Below are positions 41,801-50,339 of a stretch of DNA of 64,000 bases, in pieces. Under the pieces are notes generated by a model. The model ran no database searches and was not told the DNA's origin. It was given only the letters and a program-made list of their open reading frames with translations. Source of the DNA: an uncultured Saprospiraceae bacterium (GTDB taxonomy: Bacteria > Bacteroidota > Bacteroidia > Chitinophagales > Saprospiraceae); NCBI GenBank assembly GCA_938007965.1, contig CALLMH010000025.1, positions 36,069 through 100,068 of the forward strand. The letters run 5' to 3'. Position 1 is the first letter of the stretch, and every line of letters starts with the position of its first letter. The translations under genes were made by a program, and so were the position numbers.

Positions 41801-44800
41801 ACTCACATTATTTCTATAAGTGATAATTCTAATGCGGGATGTGTAGATGCATTTACTACTGAAGTTTTGACCAATTGCTCGACAGACTGTGAGATAGTAC
41901 TCAATGAAATAAATGAAGAATGTATCGATAATGGCACTCCGCAGGATCCTAATGATGATTTTTATGAAATCACCATCAATGCAGCAGCTACTAATGGAGC
42001 ATCAAATCTGATGTATAACCTGATTGTAGATGGTACTTTCTTGGGCGCGTATTCTTACGATCAAGATAATGTGATAAGTATTCCAGCGGATGGCGTAGTC
42101 CATACCATCTTAATCCAAGACAGTGAAGATCTCGCTTGTGAATTAGAAGTCCAGACCATGATCTTAGCTTCATGTTCTAATAATTGTCAAAATCAGTTGA
42201 CGATACAAGATTTCGAGTGTTTTGATAATGGAACGGCTACTGATATAACTGATGATTTCTATGAATTTACTTTGTCGGGAACATTGATAAATGGTAGTAG
42301 TAATTCGAGTTTCCAATTATTTATAAACGGAATCTTGGAAGATACTTATACTTATGCAGAAGAGATCAGTCTTACATTGCCAGCCGATGGTGTGATCTAC
42401 ACATTGATGATGCAGGATGTAGATGATTCATCTTGTACTTCAGAGGTACTTACTGATGAACTGGTATCATGTTCTACAGATTGTGAGATTGTATCTGAGG
42501 AATTAACTTATCAATGCTTCGATAATGGAACGCCTACCGACCCCACGGATGACTTTATCGAAGTTACTGTCAATGCGTCCGCTACCAATGGATCAACGAC
42601 GGGAATGTACAATCTATACTTCGATGGTGTACTCGAAGGCATATTTAGTTACGGTGCTCCACATACATTTTCACTGCCCGCGAATGATCAAGTAGTAACG
42701 ATAAGATTCCAAGATAGCCAAGATCTACAGTGCGATTTAGAGCTAGATACTGAGTCATTATCTCCGTGTTCTGATGGGTGCTTGATCGGTTTGAACGTTA
42801 TAAATGTCGAATGTTTCAATAATGGAACGCCAACTGATGTAGGAGATGACTTTTACGAGATTACAATTCAGGGAGAGATTCTCAATGGCAATTCATCTAT
42901 AGATTTTGAAATGTTTGTAGATGGAATATCCCAAGGAGATGGCGATTATGGATCCACGTATGTATTGATGATTCCTGCGGATGGCATGCTTCATGAAATA
43001 GAAATAATAGACAAAGAAGATCTCACATGCACTGCCTCATATACGACGGATGTACTCACTTCGTGCTCTACAGATTGTGAAATATCGCTGATAGATTATA
43101 CTTCTACATGTTTTGATAGCGGAACATTAGATGATCCAAGTGATGATTTCTATGAAATTAGTTTCTCTACGAATAGTATCAATGGATCTAGTGGATATAG
43201 CCTAACTATTGATGGAATAATAGAAAACAATTATAACTACGGAGAAGTAGTTAATCTATCATTTCCAGCGGATGGATCTAGTATTATATTGGCCCTTGAA
43301 GATTTGGTAGACGATCAATGTAAGGTCAATCAGGTAGCTGGTCCATTCGATCCTTGTTCTAATCTATGCACGATCGAACCTATGGTTATGAATTCTGAGT
43401 GTTTTGATAATGGAAGCCCGATAGATCCGTCAGATGATTTTTGGGAGATTACATTATTTGTAAATCCTGCCAATGGAGAGACAGCACCGACCTACGATCT
43501 TAGTATTGATGGGGTGTCAGAAGGCACATATGCATATAGTCAGGATAATATCATCATCATTCTTGCGGATAATGACACGCACGTGATTACAGTCAGTGAC
43601 AGTGATGATCCTACCTGTCAAGCAACGATATCTACAGAATTATTAGGATTTTGCAGTACACCATGTGAGATAGCTGCCAGCTATAATAATGTCTCATGCG
43701 AAAACAATGGTACCAATGATACTTCGGACGATGATATATACTTTGTGGATTTATTAGTAACTAATCCGAGTGCAGGAGAATATAATATCCCTATCTACAC
43801 TATCAATGGAGCGTACAATGAAGTCATGAATATTGGTCCATTTAATATCTCTGATGGACCTCTAACCATTCAAATTATTGATATGGAACAAAATTTATGC
43901 TCCATAGAACTAGAACTGATTCCTCCGGCTCCCTGTAGTGATTGTGTACAGATCGCGGAAGCAGGAACAGGGGGTGTATTATCATGTGAAATCTCAGAAA
44001 TTATATTGACAGGAATCTCATCAGAAGAAGGAGATTACGCTTGGTTTGGACCCGCAGGAAATTTAGTAAGTGAAACATTAGAAACTTCCGCGGTGAGTGT
44101 CGGTACTTACACATTTATCGTGACGTATAGTGATGGATGTACTGCTGAGGATCAAGTAGAGGTTACAGCTGATGTTGATCTACCCATAGCCTTACTTACT
44201 AGTGATGGAGATATTACGTGTAATAAACTTACTACATCCTTAGACGGGAGTGAATCAGGAAGTACGAGTGATTATCTATTTTATTGGTTTGATGAAGATA
44301 ATAACCTATTGTCCCAAGATCAGATATTTGAGACAGATATAGCGGGTGTGTATTTCTTACAAGTGGAATCAGTCGACAATAATTGCAAGTCAGCATTCGA
44401 ACCAGTCATAGTAGAATCACTGATCAATGAGCCTGTAGCAATCATCTATGCTGAACCAGATAGTGTGATAGATTGTGTGATTCAGTCCATTACACTATTC
44501 ACAGATCAAGAAGAAAATGTGGGTTACACATGGACACTAGAAGGCAATCCTGTGATGAATGCAGTGCAGCTTGAGATCTCTGAGATTGGCACATATGGTT
44601 TGCTCGCTATAGATTCCATAACCGGTTGTGCTGGAGAAGCAAATATTCAGATATCTAGCCTGGTCGGATATCCAAACATAAGTCTAGAAGCACTAGAAAT
44701 GCTCGATTGTGAGAATGAAGAAGTGGTCATCACTGCAAGTAGCCTACAGTCTGGGCAGAACTTCAGTTCTTATTGGCAAGATTCAGATCAGAATATAATC

Positions 44801-45460
44801 TTAGAGAACGTGGATGAATTGACAGTGGATCAACCTGGTGAATATATCTTCACATTAATAGACAATGATAACGGCTGTGAGAATGCGGATACGATCAATA
44901 TATCACTATTAATCACGGAAGTAGATGTCGAGACGACTCCCGAGGTAACGTATATAAATGGTCAAGGCGTAACCTTATCTGCAACTGTGAATTTGACTAC
45001 ATCGGAGATCGCTGCGATACAGTGGTCTCCTGGTGATAATATGAGTTGTCCTACTTGTCTGACTACGCAGATAGCGAATCCGACGGATAGTATATATATC
45101 ATCTCAATTACTGATATCAATGGATGCCAAGACAGTGCTCAGGTAAGATTGATCAGAAAAGAAAAGCCTGAATTATATATCCCTAATGTATTTAATCCGA
45201 ATAGTAATGCAGGGAATGATAGATTTAGAATCTTCGGAAATGAAGAAGTGGATCGAATTCTTTCTATGAAAGTATTTGATAGATGGGGCAATGCGGTCTA
45301 CATCTCTACAACAGTGGAATTGAATAACCTCTCGAGTGGCTGGGACGGAAAATTCAATCAGAAACCAGTGGAGCAGGGAGTATATGTTTATCTGATAGAA
45401 GTGCTTTTTGCGGATGGTTCTGTTGAGATCTTTCATGGAGACTTGACAGTTTTAAGATAA
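35807..45460 (+). CDS. Giant secreted surface protein with two tandem repeat families and gliding-motility/T9SS type B C-terminal domain
   Basis: Signal peptide MLLNWKSTITITLILLFSLVRTDLAAQ from ATG 35807; ~10 units of [AVEQ]F.[DN].PP.D.T..C...CG.S..Y.W.F.D.CGR; ~10 units of ECFDNGTPTDPSDDFYEIT; C-terminus LYIPNVFNPNSNAGNDRFRIFG...VFDRWGNAVY...GWDGKFNQKPVEQGVYVYLIEV. Confidence 0.9.
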   Translation: MLLNWKSTITITLILLFSLVRTDLAAQFDVLPCTDPDNNGVGCLCSTAGVLCTPDLLDGFKFEMSDIENDGDFPSFPFPGFFDLCPGDASQDGFPNNVNFFAFVVWCESITFDVFLSDCVDYPGDPVSFGVQMALFASCGSGNSGWDPVACITNGNETCYDNEADVPAVQTFSASGLEIGDTYYFMVDGCGRSTCTVTIDVIGTCGTGVIDPWTTGITGEEEVCVGDVVTYTSEDLDGATSFYYYLDGTLIDDGEELLFTDITWDTEGTYELCVDVANLPCIVESDDPPQNCMTIVVTDPGDGEITADPALLCPDGLSTITVTDNNTNPDLSQYIIIIGPDGLVNQVVEGLTTTLTYDMCGEFTAYYYSFITLDNPIVPMVGDSWMLPDCSGNCCYLDEVLITFEDTEAPVFDIEPDDITLDCADDIAPDESLTWTDNCAGTGDVMPLVVEDFTLCDGGSVVRTWSFTDSCTNSVEHIQTITIDPIPLPVFTTLPGDSTINCDTAQIFEPLILEYTNSAVGACDISGSVMPTSVGTFDLCGSSVTYSWEYTDMCGRTIDHTQVVTVEEVGAANDFIDPPEDITISCMDWQSFTPEILSYTNDQNGSCEISGTVDAVTTDTHELCGSSITYNWEFTDVCGRTIMHEQAVTVELAPEAAFVDPPSDVTITCDELQTFTPAVLTYTNGGTGACQIEGTVDPVGDGTLDICGNSVTYTWDFTDDCGRPITHSQTVTVDPVPEAAFVDPPGSITINCDDLETFSPVVLSYTNGGIGACLIEGTTDPVADGTLDLCGNSVTYTWDFTDDCGRPIMHSQTVTVDPISPPAFIDIPMDETLDCNAKPNEGEGPLLNYINGGVDACEIAGEVTPTEVYNVTECGGSIVYTWTFTDDCGTTITESQTITVAPAPQAQFEDLPPSSITIECNENTNTGPDLVITNGETGDCLIENTVSPTKVGDADICGGSFDFVWEFMDDCGRTTSFSQTVNVNPSPIAVFDNIPMDIDIDCSLNGDTPDNLGYSNGQTADCGISGEVSGVRSGTVDYCGGTLIDSWEFIDECGRSIMTSRNVNVAPASPAEYVNPPADVTVPCANVNTISTTLNYTNSGAGVCSISGVSTAVVSGNYDVCGGSLIYTWSFVDDCGRSISYSQNITVDPAPDPAFINPPGDLTIGCNDTYNGADILDYTNGASGVCELFGAIIPIESQTDNIITNTWEFELPCSGDFLSHVQTVTLSTVPDISISPGSVFLCLGDSYDLQDVIVDDAAGTDITITYHDAFPPTAANEIPPVINPTSDFNYVINATNEFGCEDFELISILIEEPPFAGEDQSTTVCSDGFPLDLFSFIPPFADQNGSWLDLDGIGANISNPFGVTFNNVSPGNYMLYYIVFSSTVCENDTMILNVEVIEDVMFDITEITCINDNNFYEVYLNSNGFDIQATEGILTNITGNEYVVTDIPITTGVFISAFESVSGCSVTIFVDIPNCDCPDISPPNGDNISICIDEQPQTLSVSVPAGMTANWYETQNSTTAILEGSVDFIIQGLSAGVYSYYVETYDPATDCTSNTKLKIDVEINDLPEVNDTTIIICDLDNDGTETISLQSFNGSVSSNPANTFTYFALSANAETNTGALADNLDISLGLSIFYVRVENSASCISIAELRLILSDLPEATVTATAPSCIADQDGVIDITPTNVDGVMTTSLDGVTYTTDTQYNGLPSGVYTVFVQDENECQSSYDVVIPDGLEIVFTTFGFECNDNGSNTDPSDDFYTFSLLIENNIGNTGNYNVIFNGSTQYTYSYGSNESFTIPVDQGNNIDIVIADVEFLCTQNQTFGPLNPCSTNCEISIDELGFMCSDGGTDTDPSDDFYTVMINASAMNGSANNTYNVFLDGVLLYNFDYGINETFQVPASGNNLSITCQDNEDVQCQTSQEIGPLVVCSGGCQIALDIISSECSDNGSATIQTDDFYTYTINGNIINGDGLTQFELFVDGISQGSFNYAEDVVFDIPTDDMTHIISISDNSNAGCVDAFTTEVLTNCSTDCEIVLNEINEECIDNGTPQDPNDDFYEITINAAATNGASNLMYNLIVDGTFLGAYSYDQDNVISIPADGVVHTILIQDSEDLACELEVQTMILASCSNNCQNQLTIQDFECFDNGTATDITDDFYEFTLSGTLINGSSNSSFQLFINGILEDTYTYAEEISLTLPADGVIYTLMMQDVDDSSCTSEVLTDELVSCSTDCEIVSEELTYQCFDNGTPTDPTDDFIEVTVNASATNGSTTGMYNLYFDGVLEGIFSYGAPHTFSLPANDQVVTIRFQDSQDLQCDLELDTESLSPCSDGCLIGLNVINVECFNNGTPTDVGDDFYEITIQGEILNGNSSIDFEMFVDGISQGDGDYGSTYVLMIPADGMLHEIEIIDKEDLTCTASYTTDVLTSCSTDCEISLIDYTSTCFDSGTLDDPSDDFYEISFSTNSINGSSGYSLTIDGIIENNYNYGEVVNLSFPADGSSIILALEDLVDDQCKVNQVAGPFDPCSNLCTIEPMVMNSECFDNGSPIDPSDDFWEITLFVNPANGETAPTYDLSIDGVSEGTYAYSQDNIIIILADNDTHVITVSDSDDPTCQATISTELLGFCSTPCEIAASYNNVSCENNGTNDTSDDDIYFVDLLVTNPSAGEYNIPIYTINGAYNEVMNIGPFNISDGPLTIQIIDMEQNLCSIELELIPPAPCSDCVQIAEAGTGGVLSCEISEIILTGISSEEGDYAWFGPAGNLVSETLETSAVSVGTYTFIVTYSDGCTAEDQVEVTADVDLPIALLTSDGDITCNKLTTSLDGSESGSTSDYLFYWFDEDNNLLSQDQIFETDIAGVYFLQVESVDNNCKSAFEPVIVESLINEPVAIIYAEPDSVIDCVIQSITLFTDQEENVGYTWTLEGNPVMNAVQLEISEIGTYGLLAIDSITGCAGEANIQISSLVGYPNISLEALEMLDCENEEVVITASSLQSGQNFSSYWQDSDQNIILENVDELTVDQPGEYIFTLIDNDNGCENADTINISLLITEVDVETTPEVTYINGQGVTLSATVNLTTSEIAAIQWSPGDNMSCPTCLTTQIANPTDSIYIISITDINGCQDSAQVRLIRKEKPELYIPNVFNPNSNAGNDRFRIFGNEEVDRILSMKVFDRWGNAVYISTTVELNNLSSGWDGKFNQKPVEQGVYVYLIEVLFADGSVEIFHGDLTVLR
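37907..38011 (+). repeat. 105-bp intragenic near-identical repeat, copy 1
   Basis: gatggcacattaga...gacggtgacagtagatcca; about 7 mismatches to 38156-38260. Confidence 0.85.
38156..38260 (+). repeat. 105-bp intragenic near-identical repeat, copy 2
   Basis: Same as copy 1. Confidence 0.85.
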
Positions 45461-45572
45461 TGACAGATTATTATTAAATTATTGAACTAGAAAGCTAATA
45501 GACCATTATATCCGTTGTAAGAATGAAAAAGTGCCAGTTGAAAATTTCAATTGGTAAAAATGTAAAGCTAAC

Positions 45573-46118
45573 ATGAGTGATATTCAAAACAAAGCTATTT
45601 GGTGGGTTCGTCTGTTTGTAATCATATCAGGTGTGATTATGGTTTCAGAGTCGGACGCACAAGTAGTGCTCTATATGGAGATGATGGGCGAAGAAAAACC
45701 GATCAAGTACTACGAGGGGCAATCCTTATCATACAAGTGTGTGGCATATCCTGATGAATGGCAAGAAATAATAATAGACAGAGTCGTAGATGAGGAAAAG
45801 CTCATCCTATACCCCGGTGGAATGCTCAAGTTGAGTGATATTACTGAAATACGGCGTACCAGAGGATGGGCCAATACAATAGGCTATATGCTTCAGACTT
45901 TTGGGACGGCTTGGCTGGCGTTTGGAGGGATAGCACATTTCTCTTATGCTACTTTTACATTTGGTGTCGATACATTGATTATCGGCGTTACAGCCATGGC
46001 TACAGGGTGGCTGATTAAAAAATTGCTCAAATATAAAAAGTACAAAATTGGTCGGCGGAATAGGTTGAAAATCCTGGACCTTAGTTGGCCCGCTCCCGTT
46101 GGTGCCAGTGGACCATAG
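45573..46118 (+). CDS. Hypothetical membrane protein
   Basis: 181-aa ORF with N-terminal signal/TM and two central hydrophobic segments; family not recognised. Confidence 0.6.
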   Translation: MSDIQNKAIWWVRLFVIISGVIMVSESDAQVVLYMEMMGEEKPIKYYEGQSLSYKCVAYPDEWQEIIIDRVVDEEKLILYPGGMLKLSDITEIRRTRGWANTIGYMLQTFGTAWLAFGGIAHFSYATFTFGVDTLIIGVTAMATGWLIKKLLKYKKYKIGRRNRLKILDLSWPAPVGASGP

Positions 46119-46198
46119 AGGAAAGAGTATCTTTTATGTCCATTTCAATTTCAATTTTACATGTGTCATATCTAACAAAAGCTTACCTTTGATAATCA

Positions 46199-46780
46199 AT
46201 GACTGAGACGAAAAAGCGTTTGCCTAACATATTGACTATGATTCGAGTCGTGCTAGCTATAGCATGTACATACTTCGCGATACAAGGAGATAAGCAGTCA
46301 TTAACGATAAGTCTCATTCTTTTTTTGATCGCAGGGTTTACGGATTTTTTAGATGGTTACTTAGCGAGGAAGTGGAAGACAGAATCCAATTTTGGACGGA
46401 TTACTGATCCAATCGCGGATAAGTTATTGATTCTAGGAGTATTTTTTTCGTTTTCGATGCATGATGTTGTCCCGCTATTGTTCACATTGATTATTTCATT
46501 TAGAGAGATCTTACTTACGGTTATTCGTTTGGTTTTGGCACCTAAGAAGGTAGTGATTGAAGCAGCTCCTAGCGGTAAGTTCAAGATGTTTTTCCAAGGA
46601 GGCGCATTGATTACGATCTATTTGATGATGATATTCAATAAGCCACTGAAAGAGACATTTAGTGTTAAAACCTTCGAATGGACGATCTATGGATTACTAC
46701 TTTGTGTAGTTGCTATTACTTTGTATTCTGGATTTGAATTTTTCATAAAGAACAAAAGAGCAATTAAGAAATTAATTTGA
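46199..46780 (+). CDS. pgsA: CDP-alcohol phosphatidyltransferase (phosphatidylglycerophosphate synthase-like)
   Basis: LPNILTMIRVVLA, FTDFLDGYLARKWKTESNFGRITDPIADKLL (DGx2ARx8Gx3Dx3D). Confidence 0.92.
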   Translation: MTETKKRLPNILTMIRVVLAIACTYFAIQGDKQSLTISLILFLIAGFTDFLDGYLARKWKTESNFGRITDPIADKLLILGVFFSFSMHDVVPLLFTLIISFREILLTVIRLVLAPKKVVIEAAPSGKFKMFFQGGALITIYLMMIFNKPLKETFSVKTFEWTIYGLLLCVVAITLYSGFEFFIKNKRAIKKLI

Positions 46781-46856
46781 CCTCAGTTTTTTGGATTTGT
46801 TCACTATCTTTATCCTGTATATACCGTATATTATTTAATTATATTGATCATTCTCA

Positions 46857-47735
46857 TTGAACGAAGACAAAAGATATAGTTCTAAAATTTTACTCTTTGG
46901 AGAATATACGGTGCTTCATGGCTCTAAGGCTTTAGCGATGCCCTTTCCAAAGTATTTTGGAAAATGGATCTATGACACGTCGCATCGCAGTAGACAACAG
47001 ATCGCAAAACTGAAACAATACCTACTTACGATTTACAGAGCTGGAAAGATTGATGATTTTGATTTTGATGAGTTAGAACGGCTAACATCCCGCGGTCTCG
47101 CATTCGAATCCAATATACCTCAGGGGTACGGTGTAGGCAGCAGTGGTAGTGTAACCGCAGCCGTGTATGATTTGTTTTACAAGCGCAATAATGGAGTCAC
47201 AATCACTGAATTGAAGTCGGTACTGGGATTGATAGAGTCGTGTTATCATGGAGAATCCTCAGGAGTAGATCCGTTGGTCTCTTATCTCGGGCAGCCGATA
47301 TTATTGCATAATAAAGAAACCGTAGAATTGCTCGATAATGTAAATCATGAAATCAATAAATCGATCTACCTTATTGACACTAAAATACAAAGAAGCACAG
47401 CGGCACTGGTAGAAGCATACCAGCTAACAAGACGGGAGAATGAGGAGTTTATCATGCAGATGCAGATTATCGCTGAGATCAACGATGAATTGATAGACAG
47501 CTACCTGTTAGATGACCGGACGAGATTCGCTAAGAAAATGAAAGAGCTAAGCGAGTACCAATATAATACCATGAAAATGTTGATTCCTGAAAAGTATTCT
47601 TCAATGTGGAAAAAAGGACTAGAAACTGGCGAATACAGTATGAAGATAAATGGCGCTGGAGGAGGTGGATTCTTGATGGTCATGAAGCATGATCAATCGT
47701 GTCTGTCAGATCAGGATTTGATTCCTATAGTATGA
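46857..47735 (+). CDS. GHMP kinase, mevalonate kinase-like
   Basis: TTG start; KILLFGEYTVLHGSKALAMPF, NIPQGYGVGSSGSVTAAVYD, ESCYHGESSGVDPLVSYLGQPI, MKINGAGGGGFLMV. Confidence 0.85.
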   Translation: MNEDKRYSSKILLFGEYTVLHGSKALAMPFPKYFGKWIYDTSHRSRQQIAKLKQYLLTIYRAGKIDDFDFDELERLTSRGLAFESNIPQGYGVGSSGSVTAAVYDLFYKRNNGVTITELKSVLGLIESCYHGESSGVDPLVSYLGQPILLHNKETVELLDNVNHEINKSIYLIDTKIQRSTAALVEAYQLTRRENEEFIMQMQIIAEINDELIDSYLLDDRTRFAKKMKELSEYQYNTMKMLIPEKYSSMWKKGLETGEYSMKINGAGGGGFLMVMKHDQSCLSDQDLIPIV

Positions 47736-47748
47736 TTTAAATACGGTT

Positions 47749-50217
47749 TTAAAATTTTGCATTTAGGCTTACTACCAAGTTCCGGCCAGGAGCGCTCACC
47801 CCAGAAGCAAACGGTCTGTAATGGATATCAGTAATATTTTCGAGACCTAGACTAGTAGAAAATTTATCATTGATCTGTCTCTGATAGTAGATATTGAATG
47901 TGACCCAAGCGGGAGTTCCATCGGGCGTAGCGTTTTCTAAGTTATCCGCTGATCCACCATATAATGATACTGGTTTTTCCCCGTTGTATCTGATGTTGAA
48001 ATTTAATTTCTGTTTACTATCCGAATATGTAGCGGTCACTCTACCATATATAGGAGGGATATGAGCGAGAGGAGATTGATTGTCTAATTCATCGAATGTA
48101 AGTCCTTTGATATAGTTGAATGATCCCCCAAAGCTTAAGTTTTCATTTATTACTGTTTTAGTATTTATAGATATCCCATGGACTTGAGCTTTATTGGCAT
48201 TGATGTTGGAGACAGTACGGAGGGTGTCCGATTCATCGATGAGAAATGCGGTTCCATCAGGTAGTGTGAAATCATCTCTGATAATAGCGCTGCTCAATAA
48301 AGTGTAAAATCCTGTAGCCGATATATTGGTATGGTTTCCGATCTGCCTTGCTATAGAAACTTCTCCATTGATCGAAGTTTCTGGTAGTAGTCCGATATTT
48401 GGCACTTGGATTTCATCAGCTCTGACCCGTATCTTGGCTAGGTCATCAATATTAGGTGATCTGAATGCTGAAGAAATTTGGCCACTGATCTTCCACCCTG
48501 AGATAGGCTTTAATGCAGTACCTACTGACCAGCTCAATGCTTGATTGCGTGTAGATATTCCTGAATAATATTCCTCAGGCCACGGGAGATTATCACTTTC
48601 TAGATATCGGACATCGAGACCGTTGCTACTATATCGTAGTCCGCCAAAAAGGTCAAGTTTTGAATACTCTTTCTTTAGTAGTGCATATACAGCTGCATTA
48701 TCAGTCTCCCCGCCGCCAGATGGGTACCTGGTAAGGATATCTCTCGTGATTTCATCCGTTAGTATGTTAGTTCTGAATGCGGTGGATGTCAGTATATTCT
48801 TATTATATTCCGCGCCATAGTTTATTTCGAATGATTGATCAGTATTTAGATATTTGTGCAGATCTGCTGTGAAGCTGAGCACATCCACATCTTCTTCTTG
48901 GCGGTCTAGATTATTACTTCCGAATCGTCTATCGATTCTATCCTCATCTATCTTCTGATAAGCGGCGATAAGTATTATTTTATCGGTCAATGTGGAGTTG
49001 CTTTTTATATCCGATCTGAGACTAGCGAAGAACCTAGTTTGTGGTCCATAGTACCATTCTGCGAAAGCAAGTCCTTCTCCATCAGGCTCCGATAGAGCAT
49101 CATATCTCGGCACATCGGTGCTGGTAGAGTATTGGATATTGGCGATTATCCTAGCATTTTCATTAGGCTGATATAAGAACTTCTGCAGCACATCTACTTG
49201 ACTATATCCGGTTCCTATCTGTAGATTCGGATTTTCGTTTTCTACTAAGATGTCTTGACCATTTATCCTATCTGCATAGATAAGCCGCTTCCCAAAGTCG
49301 GGATATTTTTCACTTCTTCTTGAACCTGTAACTAGATCTCCAAACTCCGAAGTGGTCAGAGAAGTTAAGGATCCAAATTTTTTGCCTGAGATATTGAAAT
49401 CTATGTGTGCACTTTTTTCATTATTGGCGGTGGCAAATCTTGCGTAACTATTACCATAGAAATTTACCTTTTTGTCATTGTCGAAATTAAGATTGGGATT
49501 CTTACTTCTGAAGTGAACTACCCCGCCAATAGCATCGCTCCCATAGATAAGTGACCCTGGCCCATATAGAACCTCCAGGCGCTCTAGCATGGCATTATCT
49601 ACTGTGATGGCACTCTGCAGATGGCCACTGCGGTATATGGCATTATTCATTCTCACACCATCGAGAACTAAGAGCACTTTATTAGCTTCGAAACCTCTTA
49701 TTACTGGGCTACCTCCGCCCATTTGACTTTTTTGAATGTATACATCAGCGTGCTGACCTAGAGCATCGGCAGCGGTTTGTGGATTGGTAAGTTGGAATAT
49801 CTTAGTATTTATACTTTCTACTCTTCCCGGAAGGTCCCGACTTCTATTATCCGTCCTGCCGAACATCGTGACTTCTTCTAAGACGAGACCTTCGAGCATC
49901 CTTATGATCAATCCATCTGACAGTTCGGATTTGCTCATTGATACATCTTGGTAGCCTAAGAAATTGAAAGTGAGATTAGCGTCAGAACTCAATCTGGCGG
50001 GGATCTCTACCTGACCAGCATCATTGGTGACACTGGTGAAACTGAAATCAGAGGTGTACACATCTACGTAGGGCATAGGTGTGTCATCTTCGTCTACTAC
50101 ATGTATGACCAGTTGAGCATTCATATAATATGAAATCATTACAAATAGAATCACAATTAGACTTCTGCCCATATATAATAGCTGATGTTGATACTGATAG
50201 AATCCTTGTTCTATCAT
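47749..50217 (-). CDS. TonB-dependent receptor
   Basis: Carboxypeptidase-like N-domain, plug IQKSQMGGGSPVIRGFEANKVLLVLDGVRMNNAIYRSGHLQSAITVDNAMLERLEVLYGPGSLIYGSDAIGGVVHF, C-terminal barrel. Confidence 0.96.
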   Translation of the reverse strand: MIEQGFYQYQHQLLYMGRSLIVILFVMISYYMNAQLVIHVVDEDDTPMPYVDVYTSDFSFTSVTNDAGQVEIPARLSSDANLTFNFLGYQDVSMSKSELSDGLIIRMLEGLVLEEVTMFGRTDNRSRDLPGRVESINTKIFQLTNPQTAADALGQHADVYIQKSQMGGGSPVIRGFEANKVLLVLDGVRMNNAIYRSGHLQSAITVDNAMLERLEVLYGPGSLIYGSDAIGGVVHFRSKNPNLNFDNDKKVNFYGNSYARFATANNEKSAHIDFNISGKKFGSLTSLTTSEFGDLVTGSRRSEKYPDFGKRLIYADRINGQDILVENENPNLQIGTGYSQVDVLQKFLYQPNENARIIANIQYSTSTDVPRYDALSEPDGEGLAFAEWYYGPQTRFFASLRSDIKSNSTLTDKIILIAAYQKIDEDRIDRRFGSNNLDRQEEDVDVLSFTADLHKYLNTDQSFEINYGAEYNKNILTSTAFRTNILTDEITRDILTRYPSGGGETDNAAVYALLKKEYSKLDLFGGLRYSSNGLDVRYLESDNLPWPEEYYSGISTRNQALSWSVGTALKPISGWKISGQISSAFRSPNIDDLAKIRVRADEIQVPNIGLLPETSINGEVSIARQIGNHTNISATGFYTLLSSAIIRDDFTLPDGTAFLIDESDTLRTVSNINANKAQVHGISINTKTVINENLSFGGSFNYIKGLTFDELDNQSPLAHIPPIYGRVTATYSDSKQKLNFNIRYNGEKPVSLYGGSADNLENATPDGTPAWVTFNIYYQRQINDKFSTSLGLENITDIHYRPFASGVSAPGRNLVVSLNAKF

Positions 50218-50339
50218 TTTTTTTCTTTAGAACGTGCAAAACTAAAAAAGTTGTTGTCTACGAGTGACACCTTCGGGTAAAAGTTGGGTATTTGTCTCTA
50301 GCTAGTATATTTAGAAAATAATTAACAGCGCTAGTTCGA

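Noticed and set aside
37030-43900. Regular repeats that might be taken for CRISPR or a satellite
   Set aside because: Repeats are in-frame, degenerate at DNA level and encode protein domains; no spacer/repeat pattern or cas genes.
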